Shown piece by piece: positions 7,662 to 17,041 of a stretch of 64,000 bases of DNA. Every line of letters begins with the position of its first letter. Within the stretch, counting starts at the first letter, position 1. The position numbers were made by a program, and so were the translations under genes. This DNA comes from Psychromicrobium lacuslunae (GTDB lineage Bacteria; Actinomycetota; Actinomycetes; Actinomycetales; Micrococcaceae), in the NCBI RefSeq assembly GCF_000950575.1, contig NZ_CP011005.1, positions 1,302,001 through 1,366,000 of the forward strand. The letters run 5' to 3'. Under the pieces are notes generated by a model. The model was not told the DNA's origin, did not search any database, and was given only the letters and a program-made list of their open reading frames with translations.

Positions 7662-9077
7662 ATGCCCGCCCAAAAACCAATCCCAGTGCCTCCCTCTCTG
7701 GCGCGCCTGCTGACCGTATTGATGCCAGCAATGCTGTTGATTCCGATTGCCAGCGACATGGTTGCTCTGGTCCTTCCCGCCATCACCAGGGAATTTGCCA
7801 GCTCAACCGCGCAAGCAAGCTGGGTGGTCACCGGTTTCCTACTGGCCTGCGCCATCGGTATCCCACTGTATGGGCGACTGGCCGATCGATGGTCCTTGCA
7901 GCGCGTTTTTATCGCAGCGATCCTGGCCTACGCTGCGGGCAGCTTGATCTGCGCGCTCGCACCATCTCTCCTCACGCTTGTTATTGGACGGGTACTGAGT
8001 GGGTTCGGTGGAGCCGCTATTCCGGTACTCGCTATTGTCGCCGCCTCGCGATTGCTACCCCGCCGAGAGGTCCCGCTTGGGGTTGGCGCTATCGCGGCAG
8101 CGGGCGGAATCGGGGCCGCGCTCGGGCCCGCAATCGGGGGCGGTCTAGGGCAGCTGTTGGGCTGGCGGGCATTGTTCTGGATCATGTTTCTCGCCGCTCT
8201 CGCCCTCGTCCCTGCCCTCCGCACCGTGCTCGGGCAGGCCCGGCCGCGTTCCCGAGCCCGACTGAATCTGATCGGCGGAGCATTATTAGGGCTGAGCACT
8301 GGAGCCTTGCTTTTCGGTGTTACCCAGGCTGAAGGGGTCGGTGGGTTTACGAAACCCACCTCGTGGGCACCACTGCTGCTCGGAGCGATCGGGCTGAGCC
8401 TGGTCGCCCTGCGCAGTCGCAGCGCAGCAGATCCTTTCGTGTCTCCAGCGCTATTCCGTCAACGGGGATTCCTCGGCGCTGCCGGAGTGATCTTTTTGGC
8501 GATGGTAGCTAACCTCTCAGCCTTGGTATTGATCCCGCTGCTGATTATCAATGTGAACGGGCTGAGCGCGGGCGAGGGAAGTTTAGTGATGGTCCCGGGA
8601 GGCATTGCCTTAGCACTGACCTCCGTTTTGGCTGGCCGCCTCGGCAAAGCTGGCGCCAACGAAGGCTCGGTGAGCATTATTGGCTTGGCTCTCATTGCAC
8701 TGGCGATGCTGCTCATGTCGACGGTCGCCGGGCGCCCTCCCCTGCTCGCTGCGCTCGCCGTTACCATCCTTGGTACCGGCTTCGCTCTGGTGGTGACTCT
8801 CACCACTAACGCGGTTAGTCAGCTGCTGCCTAGCGAGCTTGCCAGAGGCGGCATCGGCATCTTCCAAAGTGCGCAGTTCCTCGGAGCGGGAACGGGGCCG
8901 GCACTTTTCAGCGTACTCTTATCCTGGCGACAGTCGGCTCCCGGAGCGACGCTGAACCCGCTAGCGTCCGTCGAGGCGGACGCCTATTCAGACATCTTCT
9001 TAGCTCTCGCGGCGGTGGCATTGATAGCAATTTTTCCCGCGCTGCGGCTTCGTCGAGATCGCGGCAGGCCGCAGTAG
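7662..9077 (+). CDS. MFS transporter, DHA2-like drug/H+ antiporter
   Basis: This is a 471-residue polytopic membrane protein. The stretch WVVTGFLLACAIGIPLYGRLADR is the usual helix 2 / loop 2-3 region of major facilitator exporters (motif A-like GRLADR), and VIGRVLSGFGGAAIPV follows. The length suits a 12-14 helix proton antiporter. The substrate is unknown. The ATG is preceded by GAGGAC. It sits directly behind the oxidoreductase, which suggests an inducible detoxification or export pair controlled by the XRE regulator at 5.5 kb. Confidence 0.9.
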   Translation: MPAQKPIPVPPSLARLLTVLMPAMLLIPIASDMVALVLPAITREFASSTAQASWVVTGFLLACAIGIPLYGRLADRWSLQRVFIAAILAYAAGSLICALAPSLLTLVIGRVLSGFGGAAIPVLAIVAASRLLPRREVPLGVGAIAAAGGIGAALGPAIGGGLGQLLGWRALFWIMFLAALALVPALRTVLGQARPRSRARLNLIGGALLGLSTGALLFGVTQAEGVGGFTKPTSWAPLLLGAIGLSLVALRSRSAADPFVSPALFRQRGFLGAAGVIFLAMVANLSALVLIPLLIINVNGLSAGEGSLVMVPGGIALALTSVLAGRLGKAGANEGSVSIIGLALIALAMLLMSTVAGRPPLLAALAVTILGTGFALVVTLTTNAVSQLLPSELARGGIGIFQSAQFLGAGTGPALFSVLLSWRQSAPGATLNPLASVEADAYSDIFLALAAVALIAIFPALRLRRDRGRPQ

Positions 9078-9206
9078 GGACGATCGTCGAGGGCAAAGCA
9101 AGCAAGGTGTCAGGACGTGCGGAAAGCTGGTGGAATAGCTTTGAGTACTCATAGACTGAGTTCTGACCATTGCAATCACACGTCGAATCGTCGAGAGCGG
9201 GTATCT

Positions 9207-9686
9207 GTGACACCACCTCAGCAAGAATCCGAGGCCAGCACGAACTCCGCGATTTCTGCGGTCGTCGAAAGGTTCCTCAGCGCTTTTGTCTCCGGTACAG
9301 AGGCGGCGCAGCGGGCAGAACTACTCCGCGAGGTGTTGCTACCGGAGGCGATCATCGTCCGTACCTGCGGCCAGCAGCCAGCGATTTACTCGGTTGAGGA
9401 GTTCATCGCGCCACGAATTGAGCTACTTAGCTCGGGTCGATTCGAGAACTTTCGGGAATGGCTGGTGTCCAGCCAGATCGAGGTCTTCGGGGACATCGCC
9501 CAAGCCTGGTGCCGGTATTCGAAATCCTGGACCGAGGCGGGTGAAGAGCACCTGGAACATGGCATGAAGACAGTTCACTTAATTCGCACCGGGGACGAAT
9601 GGCGAATCAGCGCGATGGCCTGGGACGACGAACGGTCTGGTCTGAAAATTCCAGACTTTCAGCCCCGAGACCCCGCAATTGCTTAG
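9207..9686 (+). CDS. SnoaL-like / DUF4440 nuclear-transport-factor-2-fold protein
   Basis: This is a small alpha+beta protein of the NTF2-like superfamily. The N-terminal helix SAISAVVERFLSAFVSG is followed by alternating strands ending WRISAMAWDDE, the usual core of SnoaL-like domains. These domains act as cyclases, isomerases or ligand binders; no catalytic residues can be assigned. I prefer the GTG at 9207 (159 aa) because the domain starts soon after it. An in-frame GTG at 9117 would add 30 residues without domain character and has a weak AAGG site. An acetyltransferase gene follows after 3 nt. Confidence 0.7.
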   Translation: MTPPQQESEASTNSAISAVVERFLSAFVSGTEAAQRAELLREVLLPEAIIVRTCGQQPAIYSVEEFIAPRIELLSSGRFENFREWLVSSQIEVFGDIAQAWCRYSKSWTEAGEEHLEHGMKTVHLIRTGDEWRISAMAWDDERSGLKIPDFQPRDPAIA

Positions 9687-9689
9687 CGG

Positions 9690-10259
9690 GTGGATGTTAT
9701 GTTGAGCCATCAACTCGCTCCGGGTACCGTACTCCGGGCTCTTGAACCTTGGCATGCCGAGGAGTTCTCTGCACATATGGATCGGGCGCGGGAGCATATC
9801 CGGCCATGGGTGGGGCCTTCCTTCGTCGCTGACGGGGTTGAAGCGGCCCGTGGCACGCTCTCCAAATATGCCCGGGCGAGCGCCGAGGACGGTGGCCGGC
9901 TGATCGGGATCTGGCTGAACGAAATCTTGGTGGGAGGCGTGATGTTTGTGGCCTTCGACGCAAAGCGACGCACCGCCGAGTTGGGTTGCTGGCTCGAGCC
10001 CTCAGCTCAGGGCAATGGCCTGATCACTAGATCCTGTCAGTTCCTTATTGACTGGGCGTTTAATCAGCGCGGTATCCACCGGATTGAATGGCATTGCCGA
10101 GCCACTAATGTTCGTTCCGCGGCGACCGCCGAGCGACTCGGGATGACCTTGGACGGCACGATGCGGCAAGCCTGGCAACTCGAGGACGGTTTCGACGACA
10201 CTCAGATCTGGGCGCTGCTGGCCCGCGATGCTCCGGTTCGAGGACTCAGCAATTCATAA
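9690..10259 (+). CDS. GNAT acetyltransferase, RimL/RimJ type
   Basis: The fold of N-alpha-acetyltransferases acting on ribosomal proteins or small molecules is clear: LGCWLEPSAQGNGLITRSCQFLIDWAF gives the acetyl-CoA loop (QGNGL in place of QGKGI), and HRIEWHCRATNVRSAATAERLGMTLDG is the RimL motif B region. The length is 189 aa from GTG 9690; an ATG at 9699 is equally possible and has GGGTGG upstream. It lies 3 nt after the SnoaL-like gene, so the two are probably co-transcribed. The target is unknown. Confidence 0.88.
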   Translation: MDVMLSHQLAPGTVLRALEPWHAEEFSAHMDRAREHIRPWVGPSFVADGVEAARGTLSKYARASAEDGGRLIGIWLNEILVGGVMFVAFDAKRRTAELGCWLEPSAQGNGLITRSCQFLIDWAFNQRGIHRIEWHCRATNVRSAATAERLGMTLDGTMRQAWQLEDGFDDTQIWALLARDAPVRGLSNS

Positions 10260-10337
10260 AGTGAGCTGACCCTGATTGTCCTTCTACGGTTTTGGGTATT
10301 TCGTTTGCCAACGGTGAATTGCAAGTCTTAAACCACA

Positions 10338-10377
10338 AACCGCCGTTTTGACGTGTAATACGTCTGAACGGCGGCTT
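10338..10377 (-). terminator. Terminator of tRNA-Val
   Basis: An outer stem CCGCCGTT/AACGGCGG (10340-10347 with 10367-10374) and an inner stem GACGT/ACGTC are separated by a 2-nt internal loop. Read on the minus strand this hairpin comes just after the tRNA 3' end and is followed by a short GGTTTGTGGTTT stretch. Confidence 0.65.
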
Positions 10378-10380
10378 CGT

Positions 10381-10456
10381 TGGTGGGTCCTACCGGGATC
10401 GAACCGATGACATCCACGGTGTAAACGTGGCGCTCTACCAGCTGAGCTAAAGACCC
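10381..10456 (-). tRNA. tRNA-Val (anticodon TAC)
   Basis: On the minus strand the 76 nt fold as a cloverleaf. The acceptor GGGTCTT pairs with AGGACCC (one G-U). The D arm is AGCTCAGCTGGTAGAGCG, the anticodon stem CCACG/CGTGG holds loop TTTACAC with anticodon TAC, and the T arm contains GGTTCGATCC. The 3' CCA is encoded at 10381-10383. It reads GTA valine codons, and others by wobble. Confidence 0.95.
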
Positions 10457-10522
10457 ATAGTGCTTGATCGTTGTTCGGCTGTGCCGCGCAACGAAGTACT
10501 ACTCTACCCGATGTTGACTTGT

Positions 10523-11458
10523 TTATCGCAAATCGGGCAGCTCATTGGCGAGGTACTCCAATGCTGCACCGACTCCGAGATCGATTTTCAGCGTTGCGAG
10601 ATCGTCGCCTCGGGTCTGGCCGCGGTTAATAATCACCACCGATTTGCCGTCCTTCACCGCGCGTCGTGGAAACCTCAGTCCGCTCATTACGGTGAGCGAT
10701 GAACCGGCGACCAACAACACTTCCGCCCGATTGAGGATCTCAAAGCTTCGCTCAACTCGTTCCTTCGGCACATTCTCGCCGAAAAAGACAAAATCTGGTT
10801 TCAGCATGCCCCCGCAGACCGGACAAGCCAGAATGTGGAACGAGTCGATCAGCTCGGCGCTATCCAGTTCGGCGTCGGCATCGGGAGCTAAGTCGATCTC
10901 CCCGCTCGCCTCTGCCCTCTCCACGAAACCAGGATTGGCCTGGTCAATCAGCAGGGCGATCTGATTCCGGCCGAACTCGGTTTCGCAGTTGAGGCAGATC
11001 ACTCGATCGAAGCGGCCATGTAAATCAACCACGTTCCTCGCCCCGGCATCCTCATGCAACCTATCGACATTCTGGGTGATGGTCCCGCTCAGCAGGCCGC
11101 GTGCCTCCAACCGGGCAGCCGCAAAATGACCGGAATTTGGCTTGGCATGGTGCAAGTGCCGCCAACCTAACTGGTTTCGCGCCCAATAACGACGGCGGAG
11201 CGACTCATCCTGGGTGAACTGCTGATAGGTCAGAGGATTGCGAACCGGCGCTCCAGGACCTCGATAATCCGGGATGCCCGAGTCTGTGCTCAGGCCGGCA
11301 CCGGTCAGTAAAGCGATTTGCCGCCCCTGCAACTGCGCAACGGCTTGTTCGAGGAGTTCGCGTTGCGGCTCGGTCAGTTCGACGCTCGAATCGGCACCGT
11401 CGGTCGCCACGAAGCCGGTCAAGCCCAGACCTGGCCGCCGGACCCTGGCATCGCTCAC
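10523..11458 (-). CDS. cobB: NAD-dependent protein deacylase, sirtuin (Sir2/CobB family)
   Basis: The enzyme removes acyl groups from lysines using NAD. GAGLSTDSGIPDYRG is the NAD-binding signature, QNVDRLHEDAG contains the catalytic-region HxD, and two cysteine pairs (CLNC and CPVC, about 60 residues apart) form the zinc site. The long insert between the CxxC pairs (EIDLAPDADAELD) is typical of larger class II-like bacterial sirtuins. Its start overlaps the peroxiredoxin stop (ATGA at 11455-11458), so translation is coupled. The stop lies about 65 bp from the tRNA. Confidence 0.92.
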   Translation of the reverse strand: MSDARVRRPGLGLTGFVATDGADSSVELTEPQRELLEQAVAQLQGRQIALLTGAGLSTDSGIPDYRGPGAPVRNPLTYQQFTQDESLRRRYWARNQLGWRHLHHAKPNSGHFAAARLEARGLLSGTITQNVDRLHEDAGARNVVDLHGRFDRVICLNCETEFGRNQIALLIDQANPGFVERAEASGEIDLAPDADAELDSAELIDSFHILACPVCGGMLKPDFVFFGENVPKERVERSFEILNRAEVLLVAGSSLTVMSGLRFPRRAVKDGKSVVIINRGQTRGDDLATLKIDLGVGAALEYLANELPDLR

Positions 11459-11922
11459 TTCGCAGCCAAAGCGGTCAGGGCATCCTGGTAGCTTTCCCAG
11501 CTACGGGCGGTGCTGCTCGGGCTGCCGAAACTGACCTGCAGCAGACCTAACTCATCGAACAGAAAGCTGCCGCGTTCGGCCATCCCGCGTGTCTCGTTAA
11601 AGACGCCAAAGGCCCGGGACACCTCACCGTGCGGCCAGAAGTCGCTTAAGAACTCAAAAGGGAGTTCGGCGGCCTCAGCATATGCTCTGAGTGCATACTT
11701 GGTATCTGTCGAGACACCGAGCACGCTTACCGCGGCAGCGGTGAAGCTCTCCGCATGTTCCTTCAACTCAAACCATTCGGAACCGCAAGTAGGCGAGAAG
11801 GCGAAGGGGTAAAAGACCAGCAGCAACCGACGGCCTAGCAAGCCATCGCTCAGGACTCGCTCGCCAAACTGATTCTCAAGGTTGAAATCAGGGAGCCTGG
11901 CGCCGGGCTTGAGCATTGTCAT
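11455..11922 (-). CDS. Peroxiredoxin, AhpE-like
   Basis: A thiol peroxidase of the AhpC/TSA superfamily. LLVFYPFAFSPTCGSEW carries the single peroxidatic cysteine in a PxxxTxxC-like context. The run LSDFWPHGEVSRAFGVFNE is the AhpE signature region of actinobacteria. No resolving cysteine is seen, which suggests a 1-Cys enzyme reduced by mycothiol or mycoredoxin; this is inference from the family. The length (155) is standard. It overlaps by 4 nt with both neighbours (DUF3052 upstream, sirtuin downstream), so the three form one operon. Confidence 0.92.
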   Translation of the reverse strand: MTMLKPGARLPDFNLENQFGERVLSDGLLGRRLLLVFYPFAFSPTCGSEWFELKEHAESFTAAAVSVLGVSTDTKYALRAYAEAAELPFEFLSDFWPHGEVSRAFGVFNETRGMAERGSFLFDELGLLQVSFGSPSSTARSWESYQDALTALAAK

Positions 11923-12347
11923 TTATTGCGGCGGGGAACCAAGCGAGTAGCCGCCCAGTCTTCCGAAACACCCACCGAGGAGGTGACATGCAAGCCAGCG
12001 GTGGGCGCAGCTTCCTGAATCTCAGCGGGCGGCAAGTAGCCCTCGCGTCCCGACTTGGGGCTCAGGACCCAGACCACTCCGCCGTCCTCTAAGGAAGTCA
12101 GCACATCCATCAGCGCATCCACTAAATCGCCGTCGTCGGCCCGATGCCAAAGTAAAACCGCATCGACAACCTCGTGATCATCTTCCTCGAGAAGCTCGGA
12201 ACCGATCAGATCCTCAATATCGTCACGGAGGTCAAAATCAATGTCCTCGTCGTATCCGAACTCCTGAATCAGATCGCCTGCTTTGAACCCAAGTGGTACC
12301 GCCACATTCGCCGATGTGCCGGCGTCGGCCTCGCTCACGGTGTTTAC
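11919..12347 (-). CDS. DUF3052 family protein
   Basis: An actinobacterial protein of about 140 residues with no established function. The stretch VAVPLGFKAGDLIQEFGYDEDIDFDLRDDIEDLIG and the end VSEDWAATRLVPRRNK are typical. It is acidic and soluble. I chose GTG at 12347 (142 aa) because AGAAAGG precedes it and it matches the family length; an upstream in-frame GTG at 12422 would add 25 residues. It is divergent from aceE, a neighbourhood I recall from other actinobacteria. Its stop overlaps the peroxiredoxin ATG. Confidence 0.88.
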   Translation of the reverse strand, partial: VNTVSEADAGTSANVAVPLGFKAGDLIQEFGYDEDIDFDLRDDIEDLIGSELLEEDDHEVVDAVLLWHRADDGDLVDALMDVLTSLEDGGVVWVLSPKSGREGYLPPAEIQEAAPTAGLHVTSSVGVSEDWAATRLVPRRNK

Positions 12348-12573
12348 CGAACCTTTCTGCAGTATGTGTTTGATCACAAGACAACACCCTAATCCCGCCA
12401 GCTTCAAGTCCCTCGTTGCCACTCCGCAATAGCTCGGAACCGCTCAGCAAGGCCTCAGGTAGCCCCGCGGCTCGGCCTCAGTATGTTCTCAAATGCCCGG
12501 AATCCCGCCGCCGCTCGCTTCATAGTCCGGCCCTCAGCTACGCATCCCTCGCCTTGGAGGACTAGAGTAAACG

Positions 12574-12588
12574 ATGGGTTAAACCCAT
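12574..12588. promoter_or_regulatory. Palindrome in the aceE / DUF3052 promoter region
   Basis: The perfect dyad ATGGGTT-A-AACCCAT lies 52 bp before the aceE start. Its symmetry and position suggest a repressor operator. No regulator can be named. Confidence 0.4.
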
Positions 12589-12639
12589 GAATGCTTCAGA
12601 CCAATGTTGCAAAAGCATGCTTCACAAGAGAGGTTGAAC

Positions 12640-15393
12640 GTGACTGCTGGGGAAGAAAATTCTCACATTCTGAGCGTGTTGACGAATCAGCTGCCTGACC
12701 GAGATCCGGAGGAAACGGCTGAGTGGATTGAGTCCCTTGATTCGCTGATTAAGGAACAGGGCACCGAACGGGCGCAATTCATTATGCGTTCCTTGCTGCA
12801 GCGCGCCGGAGCGCAAAGCGTCGGTGTGCCGATGGTGACCACCACCGACTACGTCAACACCATCCCCGCCGATCAGGAACCCGAGTTCCCCGGCGACGAG
12901 GAAATCGAACGTAAATACCGCGCCTGGCTGCGCTGGAATGCTGCCGTAATGGTGCACCGGGCGCAGAAGCCCAGCATTGGTGTCGGTGGGCACATCTCCA
13001 CCTACGCTGGCGCGGCAACGCTCTACGAAGTGGGCTTTAATCACTTCTTCCGCGGCAAAGACCACCCCAGCGGCGGCGACCAAGTGTATTTCCAGGGTCA
13101 CGCCTCCCCCGGCATGTACGCCCGCGCCTTCATGGAAGGCCGATTGAGCGAGGAAGATCTCGACGGGTTCCGTCAGGAGAAATCCAAAGAAGGTCACGGA
13201 CTCTCCTCCTACCCGCACCCACGACTAATGCCTGAGTTCTGGGAATTCCCCACCGTTTCAATGGGCATCGGTCCGATGAATGCGATCTACCAGGCGCAGT
13301 CCAACCGCTATCTGGAGAACCGCGGCATCAAAGACACCTCCGATGCTCAGGTCTGGGCTTTCCTGGGTGACGGCGAAATGGACGAGCCGGAATCCCGTGG
13401 CCTGCTGCAGCTCGCTGCCAATGACAAGCTGGACAACCTTAACTTCGTGATCAACTGCAATCTGCAGCGCCTTGACGGTCCGGTGCGCGGCAACGGCAAG
13501 ATTATGCAAGAACTTGAAGCTTTCTTCCGTGGCGCCGGTTGGAATGTGATCAAGGTGGTCTGGGGCCGCGAGTGGGATAGCCTGCTGGCCAAGGACGACG
13601 ACGGCGCGTTGGTCGACATCATGAACACCACTGTCGACGGCGACTATCAGACCTATAAGGCAGAGTCCGGCGGTTTCGTCCGCGAGCACTTCTTCGGAAA
13701 GTCCCCGCAGACCAAGGAAATGGTCGCCGATATGACCGATGAAGAGATCTGGAACCTCAAGCGCGGCGGTCATGACTATCGCAAGGTTTACGCTGCGTAC
13801 AAGGCTGCCGTGGAGTTCAAGGGCAAGCCAACTGTGATTCTGGCGCACACCGTCAAGGGTTACGGCTTGGGCACCCACTTCGAGGGCCGCAATGCGACCC
13901 ACCAGATGAAGAAGCTCACTCTGCAAGACCTCAAGGATTTCCGAGATCACCTGCGGATCCCGATCACCGATGAGCAGCTCGAGGCCGATCCCTACAGCCC
14001 GCCTTACTACCACCCGGGGATGGATGCGCCGGAGATCAAGTACTTGATGGAGCGACGTCAGGCACTCGGCGGCTTCCTGCCCGAGCGTCGGCACCAGCAC
14101 ACCGAGCTGACGCTGCCGGGCGATAAGGCTTATGAGGTAGCCAATCGTGGTTCCGGCAAACAGCTAGCTGCCACCACGATGGCCTTCGTCCGTTTACTCA
14201 AGGACCTAATGCGGGACAAGGAATTCGGCAAGCGAGTGGTGCCGATCATCCCTGATGAGGCACGTACTTTCGGCATGGACTCGTTCTTCCCGACCGCTAA
14301 GATCTACAACCCGAAGGGTCAGAATTATCTCTCGGTGGACCGGGATCTGGTGTTGGCCTACAAGGAATCCCCGGCCGGTCAGATTGTGCACGCAGGCATT
14401 AATGAAGCTGGCTCTGTTGCGGCCTTCACCGCAGCGGGGACTTCCTACGCTACTCACGGCGAACCGCTGATCCCGATTTATGTTTTCTACTCGATGTTCG
14501 GCTTCCAGCGCACCGGTGACGGGCTTTGGGCTGCGGCCGATCAGATGACCCGCGGCTTCGTGATTGGGGCCACCGCTGGCCGCACCACGCTGACGGGTGA
14601 AGGTCTGCAACACGCGGATGGTCATTCGCTGATTCTGGCTTCGACTAACCCTGCGGTGGTCAGCTACGACCCGGCCTATGGTTACGAAATCGGTCACATC
14701 ATGCGTTCCGGTCTGGAGCGGATGTACGGCAAGGACGGCTCGCTGACCGAAGAGCAGCGGAACGTGATGTACTACTTGACCGTCTACAACGAGCCGATCC
14801 TGCAGCCGGCAGCTCCCGAAGAACTCGACGTGAATGGCATCGTGAAGGGTATCTACCTGCTCGCCCCGGCCAAGATCGATGGTCCGCGCACACAGCTGCT
14901 AGCTAGTGGCGTGGCGGTACCGTGGGCGCTCGAAGCACAGCAGATCCTCGCTGAGGAATGGGGTGTCTCGGCGGACGTCTGGTCGGTCACTTCCTGGACC
15001 GAATTGCGTCGCGATGGCCTCGCTGCGGAAGAGGAACAGTTCCTCAACCCGGCAGCTCAGGCTCGCACCCCCTTTGTCACCCAGCAATTGGCTGGCGCGA
15101 CCGGTCCGATTGTCGCGGTGACCGATCATATGAAGGCGGTACCGGATCAGATTCGCCAATTCGTGCCGAATGAGTTTGCCACCCTGGGCGCCGATGGCTT
15201 CGGCTTCTCGGATACTAGGGCCGCGGCTCGTCGTTTCTTCAAGATCGATTCGCACTCCATCGTGGTGCGAGCGCTAGAAATGCTGGCGCGTCGCGGTGAG
15301 ATCGATTGGCAGGCTCCTACGCAGGCAATCGAAAAGTACCGGCTGCTTGATGTGAACGCTGGCACTACCGGCAACGCTGGCGGCGATAGCTAG
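12640..15393 (+). CDS. aceE: Pyruvate dehydrogenase E1 component, homodimeric type
   Basis: The thiamine diphosphate enzyme decarboxylates pyruvate and acetylates the lipoyl domain of E2. The homodimeric AceE family is evident from [25 protein letters not shown], the ThDP-binding [10 protein letters not shown]...[14 protein letters not shown] and [22 protein letters not shown] place the start at GTG 12640 (917 aa), preceded by AGAGAGGTTGAAC; the upstream ATG at 12604 would add 12 atypical residues. E2 and E3 genes are not in the window. A strong hairpin follows the stop. Confidence 0.96.
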   Translation: MTAGEENSHILSVLTNQLPDRDPEETAEWIESLDSLIKEQGTERAQFIMRSLLQRAGAQSVGVPMVTTTDYVNTIPADQEPEFPGDEEIERKYRAWLRWNAAVMVHRAQKPSIGVGGHISTYAGAATLYEVGFNHFFRGKDHPSGGDQVYFQGHASPGMYARAFMEGRLSEEDLDGFRQEKSKEGHGLSSYPHPRLMPEFWEFPTVSMGIGPMNAIYQAQSNRYLENRGIKDTSDAQVWAFLGDGEMDEPESRGLLQLAANDKLDNLNFVINCNLQRLDGPVRGNGKIMQELEAFFRGAGWNVIKVVWGREWDSLLAKDDDGALVDIMNTTVDGDYQTYKAESGGFVREHFFGKSPQTKEMVADMTDEEIWNLKRGGHDYRKVYAAYKAAVEFKGKPTVILAHTVKGYGLGTHFEGRNATHQMKKLTLQDLKDFRDHLRIPITDEQLEADPYSPPYYHPGMDAPEIKYLMERRQALGGFLPERRHQHTELTLPGDKAYEVANRGSGKQLAATTMAFVRLLKDLMRDKEFGKRVVPIIPDEARTFGMDSFFPTAKIYNPKGQNYLSVDRDLVLAYKESPAGQIVHAGINEAGSVAAFTAAGTSYATHGEPLIPIYVFYSMFGFQRTGDGLWAAADQMTRGFVIGATAGRTTLTGEGLQHADGHSLILASTNPAVVSYDPAYGYEIGHIMRSGLERMYGKDGSLTEEQRNVMYYLTVYNEPILQPAAPEELDVNGIVKGIYLLAPAKIDGPRTQLLASGVAVPWALEAQQILAEEWGVSADVWSVTSWTELRRDGLAAEEEQFLNPAAQARTPFVTQQLAGATGPIVAVTDHMKAVPDQIRQFVPNEFATLGADGFGFSDTRAAARRFFKIDSHSIVVRALEMLARRGEIDWQAPTQAIEKYRLLDVNAGTTGNAGGDS

Positions 15394-15421
15394 TTCAGCA
15401 GGCCGTACCAAGGTGCCGTTA

Positions 15422-15458
15422 TCTGGCCTCAGTGAATCCACGATTCACTGAGGCCAGA
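15422..15458 (+). terminator. Terminator-like hairpin after aceE
   Basis: A perfect 17-bp stem (15422-15438 with 15442-15458) closes a 3-nt loop, CAC. There is no T-run after it, so it may act as a mRNA-stabilising hairpin or Rho-independent-like terminator. Confidence 0.6.
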
Positions 15459-15627
15459 CTGCATTAAACCCTGGATAACTGTGCTCCTGAAGGCCGTGCC
15501 GAGAAAATCCGCGCGGAGTAGGATAAGAGCACCTCAGCGGCTCGCGAGTTCCGGCTGTTCTGACCGGGGCATCGTTCTGCCAAGGACAAACTACCGGCCG
15601 CTGATTCCCGGACCGCGAAGGAGCGAG

Positions 15628-16212
15628 ATGCTGTTGGTATCGATGGGTGTATCGATTGATGGGTATATCAACGACCGCAGTGGCGGTATCGGCTGGACAG
15701 TACCGAGCGATGAGTTGTTCGCCTTCCATCTCGCCCGAGTCAGCCAACTTGGCGGCTGCCTCTTGGGCCGACGAATGTACCAGACAATGCAAGTCTGGGA
15801 GACCGATCCAACGCTGATTAGAACACCGCTCGACGCAGAATTCGCTGAGGTCTGGAAAGCGCTACCGAAAGTCGTCTTCAGCCGTAGCCTGGATCGAGTC
15901 GAAGGGAATGCGCGCCTCGCCACCGGAACGCTGAGTGAAGAGATCGAGAGCCTTCGGGCATCCACCGATAAGGATATCGAGATCAGTGGCGCGGAGTTGG
16001 CAGGCCCGGCGATCGAGGCTGGCCTGGTCGACGAACTGGGGATTTTTCGGTATCCGATTATCGTCGGCGGTGGCACACCTTTGCTTCCCGCCGTTCCCAC
16101 GCCAATCACCTTGGACCTGGTGGAAAGTCGAGTCTTCAGCCCAAACGTGATCTATGAACGCTATCGCCGGGCGAATGGCTCCTCGGCACCGAGCGATGGA
16201 CCAAGCCAGTGA
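15628..16212 (+). CDS. Dihydrofolate reductase / RibD C-terminal family protein
   Basis: The N-terminus MLLVSMGVSIDGYINDRSGGIGW and the segment LGGCLLGRRMYQTMQVWE match the RibD C-terminal (DHFR-like) fold, with the NADPH-region ISGAELAGPAIEAGLVDELGIFRYPIIVGGG. Such proteins are NADPH-dependent reductases of unknown substrate in many bacteria. I chose the ATG at 15628 because AAGGAG precedes it and the domain begins there. It overlaps the following peptidase E-like gene by 4 nt (GTGA). Confidence 0.88.
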   Translation: MLLVSMGVSIDGYINDRSGGIGWTVPSDELFAFHLARVSQLGGCLLGRRMYQTMQVWETDPTLIRTPLDAEFAEVWKALPKVVFSRSLDRVEGNARLATGTLSEEIESLRASTDKDIEISGAELAGPAIEAGLVDELGIFRYPIIVGGGTPLLPAVPTPITLDLVESRVFSPNVIYERYRRANGSSAPSDGPSQ

Positions 16213-16880
16213 AACTGCTACTCACCTCCGGAGGAGTCACCAACGCGAGCATCCGTGAGGCATTGACCGAACTTTTGGACAAGCCTATCGAGGAGTCCAG
16301 CGCGCTCGTGGTACCCACCGCACAATGGGGTCAGCCGATGTGTTCAGCCCAGACGGTCTGGAAAACCATTGCAGATGGCTGGGACGCCCCAGGAGGTTTG
16401 TGCGGTCTGGGTTGGAAGTCGATTGGTGTGCTAGAACTAACTGCTTTACCAAGCATCGATGAGGAACGCTGGACCCGCTGGGTGCGAGATGCCGACGCAC
16501 TGCTCGTCGATGGCGGCGAAGCCAGTTATCTCAGCCACTGGATCAAACAATCAGGTCTTGGGCAACTGTTGCCCGAGTTGCAGGAAACCGTGTGGCTTGG
16601 TGTCAGCGCAGGCAGCATGGCGCTGACACCAAGAGTTGGCCGGGAGTTCCTCAATTGGCGTCCCGAGCAAGGCGACGAAACGCTCGGCTTGGTCGATTTC
16701 TCAATATTTCCTCACCTCGACTATCCCGGTTGGCCGGATCACACCATCGAACACGCGCAGCGGTGGGCACGGAATATTCCGGGGCCTGCCTATGCCCTCG
16801 ATGATCAATCAGCGATCCGGGTCGAGAACACTGAGGTAAAACTCGTTTCAGAAGGACGATGGGAACTTCTCAAGACCTGA
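16209..16880 (+). CDS. Peptidase E-like protein (family S51)
   Basis: The fold of dipeptidase E and cyanophycinase is recognised by LLVDGGEASYLSHWI and the nucleophile elbow WLGVSAGSMALTPRVG, with serine in SAGS. Such enzymes cleave N-terminal aspartyl dipeptides. The GTG start overlaps the stop of the reductase-like gene, so the two are translationally coupled. The length (223) fits. Whether the substrate is Asp-X cannot be decided here. Confidence 0.85.
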   Translation: MKLLLTSGGVTNASIREALTELLDKPIEESSALVVPTAQWGQPMCSAQTVWKTIADGWDAPGGLCGLGWKSIGVLELTALPSIDEERWTRWVRDADALLVDGGEASYLSHWIKQSGLGQLLPELQETVWLGVSAGSMALTPRVGREFLNWRPEQGDETLGLVDFSIFPHLDYPGWPDHTIEHAQRWARNIPGPAYALDDQSAIRVENTEVKLVSEGRWELLKT

Positions 16881-17041
16881 TCAAGGCCGGTCAAGGCTGA
16901 TCACGAGTCTTCGACTGCCCTTCGAGGCCTCCGTCGTTCTCGACAAGGCTTGTCGGATTCACACAAAATAGTTGAGCTTATTCCTCCATAACAACTGAAT
17001 GATTGTTAGATTCATACAAGAACTAGGTCTAGACTCTCTTC

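Noticed and set aside
13258-14100. 280-codon frame antisense to aceE
   Set aside because: It is a GC-driven shadow of a certain gene and has no family resemblance.
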